From the NCBI RefSeq assembly GCF_000400995.2, contig NZ_DF238919.1, forward strand, positions 17,751 through 81,750: a DNA stretch of 64,000 bases, in the 5' to 3' direction. A program made the translations under genes and the position numbers. The stretch is from Acidovorax sp. MR-S7. GTDB taxonomy: Bacteria > Pseudomonadota > Gammaproteobacteria > Burkholderiales > Burkholderiaceae_C. This document shows, piece by piece, positions 1 to 8,428 of this stretch (within the stretch, counting starts at the first letter, position 1; the number at the start of each line of letters is the position of its first letter). The notes beneath the pieces are model-generated. The model had not been told where the DNA came from and did no database searches. It was given only the letters and a program-made list of their open reading frames with translations.

Positions 1-70
1 GGTCGCCCGCGACCGTGCGCTCCACCAGGCGCAGATCACTGTCGGCGGGTTCATTCGTAGAGGCTGTCAT
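1..70 (-). CDS. rpoE: RpoE-type ECF sigma factor, N-terminal fragment
   Basis: Only the first 23 codons lie in the window; the gene runs off the left edge. The ATG at 70 is followed by MTASTNEPADSDLRLVERTV and then AGD. The DxxLVERxxxGD pattern is the usual start of region 2 in RpoE-class extracytoplasmic sigma factors. The start overlaps the stop of the upstream YgfX-like gene (ATGA, 67-70), so the two should be translationally coupled. The position downstream of fabF matches the arrangement I know from Burkholderiales, where rpoE is followed by its anti-sigma factor. The assignment rests on this short N terminus plus context. Confidence 0.75.
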   Translation of the reverse strand, partial: MTASTNEPADSDLRLVERTVAGD

Positions 71-567
71 GTCCTTGTCTGTGTCTCACCTTCGTGCCGG
101 GAAGGCATGCCTTCGGCACGGGCCGTGCCGGATGGGGCGCGCGAATATACCGCACGCCGCAGGGCTTGCCACCGGAGTGGCGAACTGCCGCGCTCCAGCC
201 ACAGCCAGACCGTACGGCCGTGCACCAGGCGCAAGGACAGGAGCAGCCCCGATTGCAGATCCAGGTGCACGCGCGGCCATTGCACCAAGCCGCCCCTCCC
301 CCGGCCCCCATCGGCCAGCAGTGACCATTCCCGGCCATCCCACACCAATTGCCCCGGAAAAAGGCCATGCCACAGGCTCCAGGCCGCCGCCGCGCACAGG
401 CACCACAGCGCCAGGCCCGCCAGGGCACGTTCGCGGCCATTGCCGAGCATCCACCAAGCCAGCACGCAGGCAAGTCCCAAGGCCGCGACCGCGAACAAGG
501 CCCGCCCTGCGCGCCGCGAACGACCGAAGGGGAATTGGACGGAAGGTGCGTGGGCGGCGCCGCGCAT
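67..567 (-). CDS. YgfX-like small membrane protein
   Basis: 166 aa starting at the ATG at 567 (an earlier in-frame ATG exists, but the region before 567 is low-complexity). Two hydrophobic stretches near residues 24-40 and 49-66 form a membrane hairpin. They are followed by a soluble domain with LVWDGREWSL and RTVWLWLERG motifs and a basic LRWQALRRAVYS end. This layout (two TM segments, a WxGxxW-like strand, WRxLRR end) resembles E. coli YgfX/CptA, a protein linked to succinate dehydrogenase maturation partner SdhE or to cytoskeletal toxicity. No SdhE gene is seen here. It sits between fabF and rpoE and overlaps rpoE by 4 bp. The function in this setting is unknown. Confidence 0.6.
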   Translation of the reverse strand: MRGAAHAPSVQFPFGRSRRAGRALFAVAALGLACVLAWWMLGNGRERALAGLALWCLCAAAAWSLWHGLFPGQLVWDGREWSLLADGGRGRGGLVQWPRVHLDLQSGLLLSLRLVHGRTVWLWLERGSSPLRWQALRRAVYSRAPSGTARAEGMPSRHEGETQTRT

Positions 568-616
568 CAAAGCTACCCGGCGACGTCCGGGCGTGCCCGC
601 AGCGGCAGAGATGCCA

Positions 617-1861
617 TCAGATGCGCCTGAAGACCAACGTGCCGTTGGTGCCGCCGAAGCCGAAATTGTTCTTGAGGGCGACATCCATCTTCATGTCGCG
701 CGCCGTGTTCGCGCAGTAGTCCAGATCGCACTCCGGATCCTGCGAGAAGAGGTTGATGGTCGGCGGCACCTTCTGGTGGTGCAGCGCCAGCACGGTGAAC
801 ACGCTCTCGATACCGCCCGCGCCGCCCAGCAGGTGGCCGGTCATGGACTTGGTGGAACTCACCACCATCTTCTTCGCATGGTCGCCGAGCGCCGCCTTGA
901 TGGCGTTGGTTTCGTTCAGGTCCCCCAGCGGGGTGGAGGTGCCGTGCGCGTTGAGGTACTGCACCTCGTCCGCGTTCACGCCGGCGTTGCGCAGGGCCGC
1001 CTGCATGGCGCGGCGCGGGCCATCCATGTTCGGGGCGGTCATGTGCCCGGCATCGGCGCTCATGCCGTAGCCAGCCACCTCGGCATAGATGCGAGCACCG
1101 CGCGCCTTGGCATGCTCGTACTCTTCGAGCACGACCACGCCCGCACCTTCGCCGAGCACGAAGCCGTCGCGGTCCTTGTCCCAAGGGCGCGAGGCCGTCT
1201 TGGGATCGTCGTTGCGCGTGGACAGCGCGCGCATCGCGGCGAAGCCCCCCACGCCCAGCGGGGAAACGGTGGCCTCGGTGCCGCCGGCCACGATCACGTC
1301 GGCATCGCCGTATTCGATCTTGCGGGCCGCCTCACCGATACAGTGCAGCCCCGTCGTGCACGCGGTCACGACAGAGAGGTTCGGGCCCTTGAAGCCGAAG
1401 CGCATCGATACCTGGCCGGCCACCATGTTGATGATCGACGCCGGCACGAAGAACGGCGTGATGCGGCGCGGGCCGCGGTTGGCCAGTTCGGCGTGGGTGT
1501 TCTCGATCAGCGGCAGGCCGCCGATGCCCGAGCCGACGATACAGCCAATGCGCGTGGCCAGCTCTTCATCCAGCGCCTCGCCTGTCGGCAGGCCCGCGTC
1601 GCGTACAGCCTCCTGGGCCGCGGCGATGCCGTAATGGATGAAGGTGTCCATGGTGCGCGCATCCTTGGCGCTAATGTAGGACTCCAGATCGAAGCCCTTG
1701 ACCTCGCCTGCGATCTTGCAGGCAAAGTTCGATGCGTCGAACTTGGTGATGAGGTCAATGCCGGATTGCCCGGCAAGGATGCTGGCCCAGGCATCCTGCA
1801 CCGTGTTGCCCACGGGCGAAATGCAACCCAGGCCGGTCACGACGACGCGACGACGGCTCAT
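617..1861 (-). CDS. fabF: 3-oxoacyl-ACP synthase II
   Basis: 414 aa, normal KAS II length. It condenses malonyl-ACP with acyl-ACP in the elongation cycle of type II fatty acid synthesis in the cytosol. The Cys-His-His triad is visible: Cys168 in VVTACTTG, His306 in [11 protein letters not shown] and His343 in [13 protein letters not shown]. The gene begins 124 bp downstream of acpP in the same direction and ends 49 bp before the YgfX-like gene. A short GC hairpin lies in the acpP-fabF gap and could tune fabF relative to the more abundant ACP (inference). Confidence 0.97.
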   Translation of the reverse strand: MSRRRVVVTGLGCISPVGNTVQDAWASILAGQSGIDLITKFDASNFACKIAGEVKGFDLESYISAKDARTMDTFIHYGIAAAQEAVRDAGLPTGEALDEELATRIGCIVGSGIGGLPLIENTHAELANRGPRRITPFFVPASIINMVAGQVSMRFGFKGPNLSVVTACTTGLHCIGEAARKIEYGDADVIVAGGTEATVSPLGVGGFAAMRALSTRNDDPKTASRPWDKDRDGFVLGEGAGVVVLEEYEHAKARGARIYAEVAGYGMSADAGHMTAPNMDGPRRAMQAALRNAGVNADEVQYLNAHGTSTPLGDLNETNAIKAALGDHAKKMVVSSTKSMTGHLLGGAGGIESVFTVLALHHQKVPPTINLFSQDPECDLDYCANTARDMKMDVALKNNFGFGGTNGTLVFRRI

Positions 1862-1889
1862 GCGTTAAACCTTCTGCTGATCGGATGCT

Positions 1890-1906
1890 GCGCCCCACCG
1901 GGGCGC
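1890..1906 (-). promoter_or_regulatory. GC hairpin in acpP-fabF gap
   Basis: GCGCCCC and GGGGCGC arms (7 bp) close a 3-nt ACC loop. It lies 29 bp before the fabF start in the acpP-fabF transcript. There is no T-run after it, so an attenuating or mRNA-stabilising hairpin is more likely than a full terminator. This is inference from sequence symmetry only. Confidence 0.4.
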
Positions 1907-1985
1907 CGGCCGCTCATTCCATTTACCTATCAATCGAGTGCACGAAGGCGAAGCCGACAAAGCAACGGTTGATTTAGAAATGGAA

Positions 1986-2261
<276 letters not shown>

Positions 2262-2328
2262 CTAGCCGCTTCGGGTGCAGCACCCGAGCAGCCCGCCGCA
2301 CGGACGATCCGGCGTCAATTTGCTTCAA

Positions 2329-3072
2329 CTACATGTACATGCCGCCATTGACGTGCAATTCCTGCCCCGTCACATAGCCAGCGCCCTGCGATGCGAGGTA
2401 GGCGACCGCATGCGCAATGTCGCTCGGCTGCCCCAGATCCCCCATGGCGATCTGGGATTTAAGGGCCTTCTTCTGTTCTTCGGGCAGGTCGGCCGTCATG
2501 TCGGTGGCGATGAAGCCGGGGGCCACGCAGTTCACCGTGATGCCGCGGCTACCCAGCTCGCGCGCCAGGGCGCGGGTCATGCCGGCCACGCCGGCCTTGG
2601 CAGCAGCATAGTTGGCCTGGCCGGGGTTGCCCGAGGCGCCGACCACACTGGTGATGCTGATGATGCGGCCGAAGCGTTGCTTCATCATGGGCCGGATGGC
2701 CGCGCGGCTCACGCGAAAGACGGCCTTGAGGTTGGTGTCCAGCACCGCGTCCCAGTCGTCGTCCTTCATGCGCATGGCAAGCGTGTCGCGCGTGATGCCG
2801 GCGTTGTTCACCAGCACGTGCAGGCCGCCGTGCTCTTTCACGATGGCATCGATCAGCGCATCCACGGCGGCGCCATCGGTCACGTTCAGCTTCACGCCCC
2901 TGCCGCCGTGGGCGGAGAGCGCTTCGGTGATGCGCGCCGCGCCTTCGTCGGTGGTGGCCGTGCCGATCACGCGCAGGCCGCGGGCCGCCAGTTCGGCGGC
3001 GATGGCCGCGCCGATGCCGCGCGTCGCGCCGGTGACCAGCGCGGTCTGGGAAGGGGTCGTGGATTCGCTCAT
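2329..3072 (-). CDS. fabG: 3-oxoacyl-ACP reductase
   Basis: 247 aa short-chain dehydrogenase that reduces 3-oxoacyl-ACP with NADPH. The cofactor motif TGATRGIG is at 14-21, NNAG at 89-92, and the Asn114, Ser142, Tyr155, Lys159 active-site set is present (YAAAK). The start at 3072 was chosen because its ATG overlaps the fabD stop (ATGA, 3069-3072) and gives the normal length. The open frame upstream of it is only read-through in another frame of fabD. It is part of the fabH-fabD-fabG-acpP-fabF operon. Confidence 0.97.
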   Translation of the reverse strand: MSESTTPSQTALVTGATRGIGAAIAAELAARGLRVIGTATTDEGAARITEALSAHGGRGVKLNVTDGAAVDALIDAIVKEHGGLHVLVNNAGITRDTLAMRMKDDDWDAVLDTNLKAVFRVSRAAIRPMMKQRFGRIISITSVVGASGNPGQANYAAAKAGVAGMTRALARELGSRGITVNCVAPGFIATDMTADLPEEQKKALKSQIAMGDLGQPSDIAHAVAYLASQGAGYVTGQELHVNGGMYM

Positions 3073-4022
3073 GCCAGCAGCTCTCGGGTTTCGGCCAGGG
3101 TGGCCGGATCGTACAGGGAGGCGCCGACCAGCTCGGGGTCGATGCGCTTGGTCATGCCGGCCAGCACCTTGCCGGGACCGCATTCGACGACATGGGTGAT
3201 GCCGCGCGCCTTCAACGCCTGCAAGCACTCCACCCAGCGCACCGGACCGAAGGCCTGGCGGTAAAGCGCGTCGCGGATGGCGTCGGCATCTTGCTGCACG
3301 GCCACGTCCACGTTGTTGACCACGGGGATCTGCGGCGCTTCCAGCGTCAGCGCGGCCAGGGCGGCACGCAGCTTCTCTGCGGCGGGCTTCATGAGGCTGG
3401 AGTGGAAAGGCGCCGACACGGGCAGCGGCAACGCGCGCTTGGCACCAGCGGCCTTGAGCATTTCGCAGCCCTTCTCGACGCCGGCCTTGCTACCGGCAAT
3501 GACGGTCTGCATGGGGTCGTTGAAATTTACGGCCTCGACCACCTCGGGCGAACCCGCGCCGAAGCTCGCGGTCGCCTCGGCGCAGCCGGCGATGACCTTG
3601 GCGGCGTCCAGCCCCAGGATGGCTGCCATGGCACCCGTGCCCACGGGCACGGCCTCCTGCATGGCGGCGGCGCGCAGGCGCACCAGGGGCGCGGCCTGGG
3701 CCAGCGTCAGCACGCCCGAGGCGACGAGTGCCGCGTATTCGCCCAGCGAATGCCCGGCGACGGCCGAGGGCAGCGCGCCGCCCTCGGCACGCCAGACGCG
3801 CCAGGCGGCCACGCCGGCCACCAGCATCACGGGCTGGGTGTTGGTGGTGAGAGCCAGCGCCTCCTTGGGGCCGCCGTGGATCAATGCGCCCACGTCCTCG
3901 CCCAGTGCGTCGGACGCTTCGCGCAGCGTCTCGGCCACCGCGGGATGATCGCCCCACGCATCGAGCATGCCTACGGACTGCGAGCCCTGGCCGGGGAACA
4001 CGAATGCAAAGTTGTGTGCCAT
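3069..4022 (-). CDS. fabD: Malonyl-CoA:ACP transacylase
   Basis: 317 aa, usual length. It moves malonyl from CoA to ACP and supplies extender units to FabH and FabF. The GQGSQ motif is at 11-15, the nucleophile Ser92 lies in GHSLGEYAAL and the catalytic His208 in SAPFHSSLM. The gene overlaps fabG by 4 bp. Upstream it is separated from fabH by about 60 bp, nearly all occupied by a copy of the dispersed hairpin repeat. Confidence 0.97.
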   Translation of the reverse strand: MAHNFAFVFPGQGSQSVGMLDAWGDHPAVAETLREASDALGEDVGALIHGGPKEALALTTNTQPVMLVAGVAAWRVWRAEGGALPSAVAGHSLGEYAALVASGVLTLAQAAPLVRLRAAAMQEAVPVGTGAMAAILGLDAAKVIAGCAEATASFGAGSPEVVEAVNFNDPMQTVIAGSKAGVEKGCEMLKAAGAKRALPLPVSAPFHSSLMKPAAEKLRAALAALTLEAPQIPVVNNVDVAVQQDADAIRDALYRQAFGPVRWVECLQALKARGITHVVECGPGKVLAGMTKRIDPELVGASLYDPATLAETRELLA

Positions 4023-4040
4023 TGTCTCTTCTTGGTTTTG

Positions 4041-4096
4041 AATGGAATCAGGCTCTAGCGCTTATCCAGCGAGCGCAAGCAGCTATATTTTCAGGA
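4041..4096 (+). repeat. Dispersed hairpin repeat, copy 1 (forward)
   Basis: The sequence reads ctctagcgcttatccagc then gagcgcaagcagctat, flanked by A/T-rich ends. It matches the family pattern seen at 18073, 27827 and, in reverse, 42948. It lies between fabD and fabH, and its CAGCTATATTTTC end supplies the last two codons and the TAG stop of fabH on the minus strand. Confidence 0.85.
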
Positions 4097-5060
4097 GTAC
4101 AGCACCCCAGGTGAAACCGCCGCCCACGCCTTCGAGCAGCACGGTCTGCCCCGGCTTGACCTGGCCCGCGCGCACCGCGTGGTCCAGCGCCAGGGGAATG
4201 GAGGCCGCCGAGGTGTTGCCGTGCTGGTCCACCGTGACCACCACCTTGTCCATGGGCAGCTTCAGCTTGCGCGCCGTGCTCTGCATGATGCGGATGTTGG
4301 CCTGGTGCGGGATCAGCCAGTCGACGTCGGCATCGGTGAGGCCCGCCTTGTCCAGCGTGGCGCGCGCGGCCTTGTCCAGCAAGCCCACGGCGAGCTTGAA
4401 CACGGCCTGCCCGTCCATCTTGAGCAGCGGGTCGCCCAGGATCTGGCCGCCATAGACATTGCCGGGCACGCACAGGATGCCCACGTGGCTGCCGTCGGCA
4501 TGCAGGTCGCTGGCCAGGATGCCGGGCGTTTCCGAGGCCTCGAGCACCACGGCGCCAGCGCCGTCGCCGAAGAGCACACAGGTGGTGCGGTCCTTGAAGT
4601 CGAGGATGCGGCTGAACACCTCCGCCCCCACCACCAGCGCGCGGCTGGCGGCACCGGACTGGATCATGGCGTCCGCCACCGTGAGCGCATAGACGAAGCC
4701 GCTGCACACGGCCTGCACGTCGAAGGCGGGGCAGCCGTTCGCGCCCAGCTTGTGCTGGAGGATGCAGGCAGTGGAGGGAAACACCATGTCCGGCGTGGAC
4801 GTGGCGACGATGATCAGGTCGATGTCCTGCGGCTGACGGCCCGCGGCCTCCAGGGCGCGGCGAGAGGCCTCCAGCGCCAGGTCGCTGCTGGCCACGTCGC
4901 GCTCGGCGAAGTGGCGGGAGCGGATGCCGGTGCGCTCCACGATCCATTCGTCGGACGTCTCGATGCCTTGCTGCGCCAGCTGGGCCACCAGGTCATCGTT
5001 GGTCACACGGCGCGGCGGCAGGCTGCTGCCGGTGCCGGCAATACGGGAATAGCGTCTCAT
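4083..5060 (-). CDS. fabH: 3-oxoacyl-ACP synthase III
   Basis: 325 aa. It starts fatty acid chains by condensing acetyl-CoA with malonyl-ACP. The triad is Cys119 ([11 protein letters not shown]), His252 ([10 protein letters not shown]) and Asn282 (HGNTSAA). The ATG at 5060 forms a TGATG overlap with the plsX stop; a TTG one codon earlier is a weaker option. The 3' end is unusual: the final KI codons and the TAG stop fall inside a dispersed repeat copy (4041-4096), so the native C terminus may have been edited by that element. The core protein is complete. Confidence 0.97.
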   Translation of the reverse strand: MRRYSRIAGTGSSLPPRRVTNDDLVAQLAQQGIETSDEWIVERTGIRSRHFAERDVASSDLALEASRRALEAAGRQPQDIDLIIVATSTPDMVFPSTACILQHKLGANGCPAFDVQAVCSGFVYALTVADAMIQSGAASRALVVGAEVFSRILDFKDRTTCVLFGDGAGAVVLEASETPGILASDLHADGSHVGILCVPGNVYGGQILGDPLLKMDGQAVFKLAVGLLDKAARATLDKAGLTDADVDWLIPHQANIRIMQSTARKLKLPMDKVVVTVDQHGNTSAASIPLALDHAVRAGQVKPGQTVLLEGVGGGFTWGAVLLKI

Positions 5061-6118
5061 CAATGTGTGGCTGCGGCGGCAGTTCCGGGTTCGGGCTGGG
5101 CATCGGCGGCGGCCAGCAAGGGCGCCGCGTGTGCGACCCGCGTGCGGACGCGGTCGAGCAGGTTGTTGCGGGCCGCATCATACGCCCGGTTCAACGCCTG
5201 CTCGAAGGCCAGCGCGTCGGCCGAGCCGTGGCTCTTGAACACCAGGCCGCGCAGGCCCAGCAGCGCCGCGCCGTTGTAGCGGCGGTGATCGACGCGCCGC
5301 ATGAGGGCAGATAGCACGGGATAAGCGACGATCGCAGCGATTTTCGTGAAGATGTTGCGCGAAAACTCCTGCTTGAGTATTCCCGCGATCATGGATGCGA
5401 CACCCTCGCTGGCCTTGAGCGCCACGTTGCCCACGAAGCCGTCACAGACCACGATGTCCACCGTGCCCTTGAAAATGTCATTGCCCTCGACGTTGCCGTG
5501 AAATTTAAGATCGCCGGAGTTGGCGGCAGAACGCAGCAGTTCGCCCGCCTTTTTAATGACTTCGCTACCTTTGATGACTTCCTCGCCGATGTTGAGCAGC
5601 CCCACGGCAGGCTCCTCGTGGTCCTGCAGCACCGACACCAGCGCCGAGCCCATCACGGCGAATTGCAACAGGTGTTCGGCCGTGCAATCGACGTTCGCGC
5701 CCAGGTCCAGCACCGTGGTGGCGCCGCCCTTGGCGTGGGGCAGCTGGGTGGCGATGGCGGGGCGGTCGATGCCGTCCAGCGTCTTGAGCAGGTAGCGCGC
5801 GATCGCCATCAGCGCGCCCGTATTCCCGGCGGACACCGCTGCCTGGGCCGCCCCGTCCTTGACCTGCTGGATCGCCACGCGCATGGACGAATCCTTCTTG
5901 CGGCGCAGCGCGACTTCGACCGGGTCGTCCATCGTCACCACCTCGGATGCGGGCACGACCGTGGCCCGATCGTGCGAGAAGCCCTGCAGGCTGGCCTGCT
6001 GGCCGACGAGCAGCAGGCGCGCGTCGGGATGGTGGTCGAGGAACTGGCGGCACGCGGGAAGCGTGACGCCGGGGCCGTGGTCGCCCCCCATGCAGTCAAC
6101 AGCCAGTGTGATGGTCAT
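5060..6118 (-). CDS. plsX: Phosphate acyltransferase PlsX
   Basis: 352 aa. It makes acyl-phosphate from acyl-ACP, the first step of the PlsX/PlsY phospholipid route. The N-terminal [12 protein letters not shown] motif and the later [11 protein letters not shown] and [12 protein letters not shown] segments are diagnostic of PlsX. It follows rpmF by 77 bp, and that gap holds a terminator-like hairpin. It overlaps fabH by one base. The rpmF-plsX-fabH order is widely conserved in proteobacteria. Confidence 0.97.
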   Translation of the reverse strand: MTITLAVDCMGGDHGPGVTLPACRQFLDHHPDARLLLVGQQASLQGFSHDRATVVPASEVVTMDDPVEVALRRKKDSSMRVAIQQVKDGAAQAAVSAGNTGALMAIARYLLKTLDGIDRPAIATQLPHAKGGATTVLDLGANVDCTAEHLLQFAVMGSALVSVLQDHEEPAVGLLNIGEEVIKGSEVIKKAGELLRSAANSGDLKFHGNVEGNDIFKGTVDIVVCDGFVGNVALKASEGVASMIAGILKQEFSRNIFTKIAAIVAYPVLSALMRRVDHRRYNGAALLGLRGLVFKSHGSADALAFEQALNRAYDAARNNLLDRVRTRVAHAAPLLAAADAQPEPGTAAAATH

Positions 6119-6128
6119 CGGCGGATAT

Positions 6129-6170
6129 TAAAACGACAAAGGCCCGCGCTACGTACGTAGCAACGGGCCT
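6129..6170 (-). terminator. Terminator-like hairpin between rpmF and plsX
   Basis: On the minus strand an AGGCCCG arm, an inner GCTACGTACGTAGC palindrome and a CGGGCCT arm are followed by TTGTCGTTTT. This has the form of an intrinsic terminator. Because the plsX-fab genes continue in the same direction, it probably lets only part of the very strong rpmF transcription pass (inference). It could also be an RNase processing or stability hairpin. Confidence 0.7.
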
Positions 6171-6195
6171 CGAAACAGCGCGGCCTGGGGAATTA

Positions 6196-6378
6196 TCAGG
6201 CTTCGGACTTGTTCTTCAGCACCTGGCGGCCACGGTACACGCCGTTGGGGCTGATGTGGTGGCGCAGGTGGGTTTCGCCGGTAGTGGGTTCCACTGCGAT
6301 GCCAGGCACCGTCAGGGCGTTGTGCGAGCGGTGCATGCCGCGCTTGGAAGGGGACTTTTTGTTTTGCTGAACAGCCAT
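6196..6378 (-). CDS. rpmF: 50S ribosomal protein L32
   Basis: 60 aa basic protein with the L32 signature [20 protein letters not shown] and an [14 protein letters not shown] centre. The zinc-binding cysteines of some L32 forms are absent, so this is the cysteine-free type. The start at 6378 has AGGAG seven bases upstream. It heads the conserved L32-lipid operon, with yceD just upstream, coupling ribosome and membrane synthesis. Confidence 0.97.
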   Translation of the reverse strand: MAVQQNKKSPSKRGMHRSHNALTVPGIAVEPTTGETHLRHHISPNGVYRGRQVLKNKSEA

Positions 6379-6460
6379 GTTCGGCTCCTAGGGTCTTGAA
6401 GGGTTGGTAAAAACGCGATCAGCCCATTGAAGACACGAGGGGATTCGCGCGAAGCCCTCG

Positions 6461-6466
6461 ATTATA
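6461..6466 (-). promoter_or_regulatory. Probable -10 element of the rpmF-fab operon
   Basis: A perfect TATAAT on the minus strand lies about 83 bp before the rpmF start, in the 106-bp gap after yceD. No good -35 hexamer is visible at the expected distance. The call rests on the perfect -10 hexamer and its position. Confidence 0.45.
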
Positions 6467-6484
6467 GCCCAACTCCTTTTCGGC

Positions 6485-7030
6485 CTACGCACCGGGCTTG
6501 CGCAGCCCGGCCAGCGCGGCGAAGGGGTTGGGCTTGTCGGCGCTGGCCTCCTCGAAGTCCTCGTCGCTCGAAGCCATCTTCACGTCGGTGGGGCATTCGT
6601 CGTGTCGCGGCACCACGGGCAGCTCCATGAGCAGCTCGTCCTCGATAAGCTCGCGCAGGTTGAATTCACGGCTCAGGGCCAGCAGGTCTTCATCGCTGGA
6701 CTCGTCCAGCGCCTCGGCCGTGGCCTCGTCGGCCACGAAGCGGAATTCGCGGTCCACGGCGAGCGGCACGTCCACCGGGAGCAGGCAGCGCTGGCAGATC
6801 ATGGGGAAGGTGGCCTGCGCCTTCAGCCGCAGCCAGATCTGGCCGCCGATGCCGTGGGTGGCGCGCACCTCGCCATCGGCCTGCCAATCGACGCGCAGGT
6901 CGGGGTGCAGGCCCTGAGCCTCCTCGGCCAGGCGCTTGTACTTGAGCAGGGTGTCATGACCGGACAGGTGTCCGCCAGCCTGTGCGAAGGCCTTGACGTC
7001 CAGCCGGTCGGGGGAGTGTTCCTTGGTCAT
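6485..7030 (-). CDS. YceD/DUF177 family 23S rRNA accumulation protein
   Basis: 181 aa from the ATG at 7030. Family members help accumulate 23S rRNA and almost always precede rpmF, as here. Typical features are ICQRCLLPVDVPL around residues 82-94 and the ECPTD segment near residue 145, with the acidic stretch DESSDEDLLAL between them. The open frame further upstream overlaps the divergent Maf gene and is not coding. Spacing to the divergent gene is only 26 bp. Confidence 0.88.
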   Translation of the reverse strand: MTKEHSPDRLDVKAFAQAGGHLSGHDTLLKYKRLAEEAQGLHPDLRVDWQADGEVRATHGIGGQIWLRLKAQATFPMICQRCLLPVDVPLAVDREFRFVADEATAEALDESSDEDLLALSREFNLRELIEDELLMELPVVPRHDECPTDVKMASSDEDFEEASADKPNPFAALAGLRKPGA

Positions 7031-7056
7031 GGGCGGCAGTGTAAGAGAATCAAGCC

Positions 7057-7656
7057 ATGCCTGAACCCGTCCGCCCGCCCTATTCCCTGGTCCTGGGATC
7101 AACCTCCCGCTACCGGCGCGAGCTGCTGGCCCGCCTGGGCCTGCCCTTCGACGTGGCTGGCCCCGACGTGGACGAAACCCCGCTGCCCGGCGAGGCCCCG
7201 CGTGCGCTGGCCCTGCGCCTCGCGCTGGCCAAGGCCCGGGCGGTGGCCGCCCAGCACCCGCAGGCCGTGGTGATCGGCTCCGACCAGGTGGCGGACCTCG
7301 CGGGCCAGCCCCTGGGCAAGCCCGGCACGCACGAGCGCGCCACGGCGCAGCTGCGGCAGATGCGCGGGCGCACGGTGGTCTTCCAGACGGCCGTGGCCGT
7401 GGTGTGCCAGGCCACGGGCTTCGCACAGATGGACATCGCCCCCGTGGAGGTGCGCTTCCGCGACCTGGACGACGCCGAGATCGAGCGCTACCTGCAAGCC
7501 GAAACCCCCTACGACTGCGCGGGCAGCGCCAAGAGCGAAGGCCTGGGCATCAGCCTGCTCGACGCCATCGTGAGCGACGATCCCACGGCCCTCGTCGGCC
7601 TGCCGCTGATCCGCACCTGCCGCATGCTGCGCGCCGCCGGCCTGATGCTGCCATGA
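7057..7656 (+). CDS. Maf-family nucleotide pyrophosphatase (YceF type)
   Basis: 199 aa. Maf proteins hydrolyse non-canonical or modified NTPs. The N-terminal LVLGSTSRYRRELL and VVIGSDQVADLAG motifs fit the YceF branch, whose E. coli member prefers 7-methyl-GTP; LGKPGTHERATAQLRQM follows. The substrate is inferred from the SRY/SDQV signature. It diverges from yceD and overlaps the next gene by 4 bp (ATGA at 7653-7656), indicating an operon with the methyltransferase. Confidence 0.9.
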   Translation: MPEPVRPPYSLVLGSTSRYRRELLARLGLPFDVAGPDVDETPLPGEAPRALALRLALAKARAVAAQHPQAVVIGSDQVADLAGQPLGKPGTHERATAQLRQMRGRTVVFQTAVAVVCQATGFAQMDIAPVEVRFRDLDDAEIERYLQAETPYDCAGSAKSEGLGISLLDAIVSDDPTALVGLPLIRTCRMLRAAGLMLP

Positions 7657-8423
7657 GCACGCCCCCCGCACCCGGCACGCTCTACCTCGTGCCCGCGCCG
7701 CTCGACTTCGGCTGCGAGGCGCAGGCCCCGCTGCAGGACGCGCTGCCCGAAGGCACGCTGCGCACCGCCGCGCGCCTCACGCACTGGGTCTGCGAAAACG
7801 CCAAGAGCTGCCGCGCCTACCTGAAGCGCATCGACGCGCTGCACCCGCTGGCCGCGCCGCTGCAGGCGCAGCAGATCACCGAACTGCCACGCGAAGTGCA
7901 CAAGAAGGGCGACCATGGCGGCCAGTTCAACGCCGCCCCGCTCATCGCACCGCTGCTCGCAGGCCATGACATGGGTCTGGTCAGCGAGGCCGGCATGCCC
8001 GCCGTGGCCGACCCGGGCAGCTCCGTGGTCCGCGCCGCGCACGACGCGGGCGCACGCGTCGTGCCGCTCGTGGGCCCGGTCTCGCTGCTGCTGGCGCTGG
8101 CCGCCAGCGGGCTGAACGGGCAGAACTTCGCGTTCACGGGCTACCTGCCGCAGGACGCGGGCGAGCGCGCCGAACGCATCCGCGCGCTCGAAGGTCTGGC
8201 GCTCAGGCAGGGCCAGAGCCAGCTTTTCATCGAAACGCCCTACCGCAATGCCGCGCTGTGGCAGGCGCTGCTGCAGCACCTGCAGCCGAACACACGCCTG
8301 GCCATCGCGGCGGGCCTCACGCTCGCGCAGGCGCGCGTGGAAAGCCGCTCCGTGCGCCAATGGCGCCAGCAAGGCGAGGCACCCGACAACCGCACCCCGG
8401 TGGTGTTCGCCATCGGCCGCTGA
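7653..8423 (+). CDS. SAM-dependent methyltransferase, tetrapyrrole-methylase fold
   Basis: 256 aa from the ATG at 7653, which overlaps the Maf stop. GTLYLVPAPLDFG at the N terminus and the glycine-rich SEAGMPAVADPGSSVVRAAH block are the SAM-site signature shared with RsmI (16S rRNA 2'-O-methyltransferase). GPVSLLLALAASGLNGQNFAFTG then follows in two parts. It is shorter and more divergent than RsmI, so it is probably a paralogue with an unassigned substrate. The Maf-methyltransferase pairing supports a nucleotide or RNA role only loosely. Confidence 0.8.
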   Translation: MSTPPAPGTLYLVPAPLDFGCEAQAPLQDALPEGTLRTAARLTHWVCENAKSCRAYLKRIDALHPLAAPLQAQQITELPREVHKKGDHGGQFNAAPLIAPLLAGHDMGLVSEAGMPAVADPGSSVVRAAHDAGARVVPLVGPVSLLLALAASGLNGQNFAFTGYLPQDAGERAERIRALEGLALRQGQSQLFIETPYRNAALWQALLQHLQPNTRLAIAAGLTLAQARVESRSVRQWRQQGEAPDNRTPVVFAIGR

Positions 8424-8428
8424 CCGCC

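Noticed and set aside
107..1972. A 621-codon plus-strand frame over fabF
   Set aside because: Antisense shadow of fabF and its neighbour; His/Arg/Ala-rich composition without domains.
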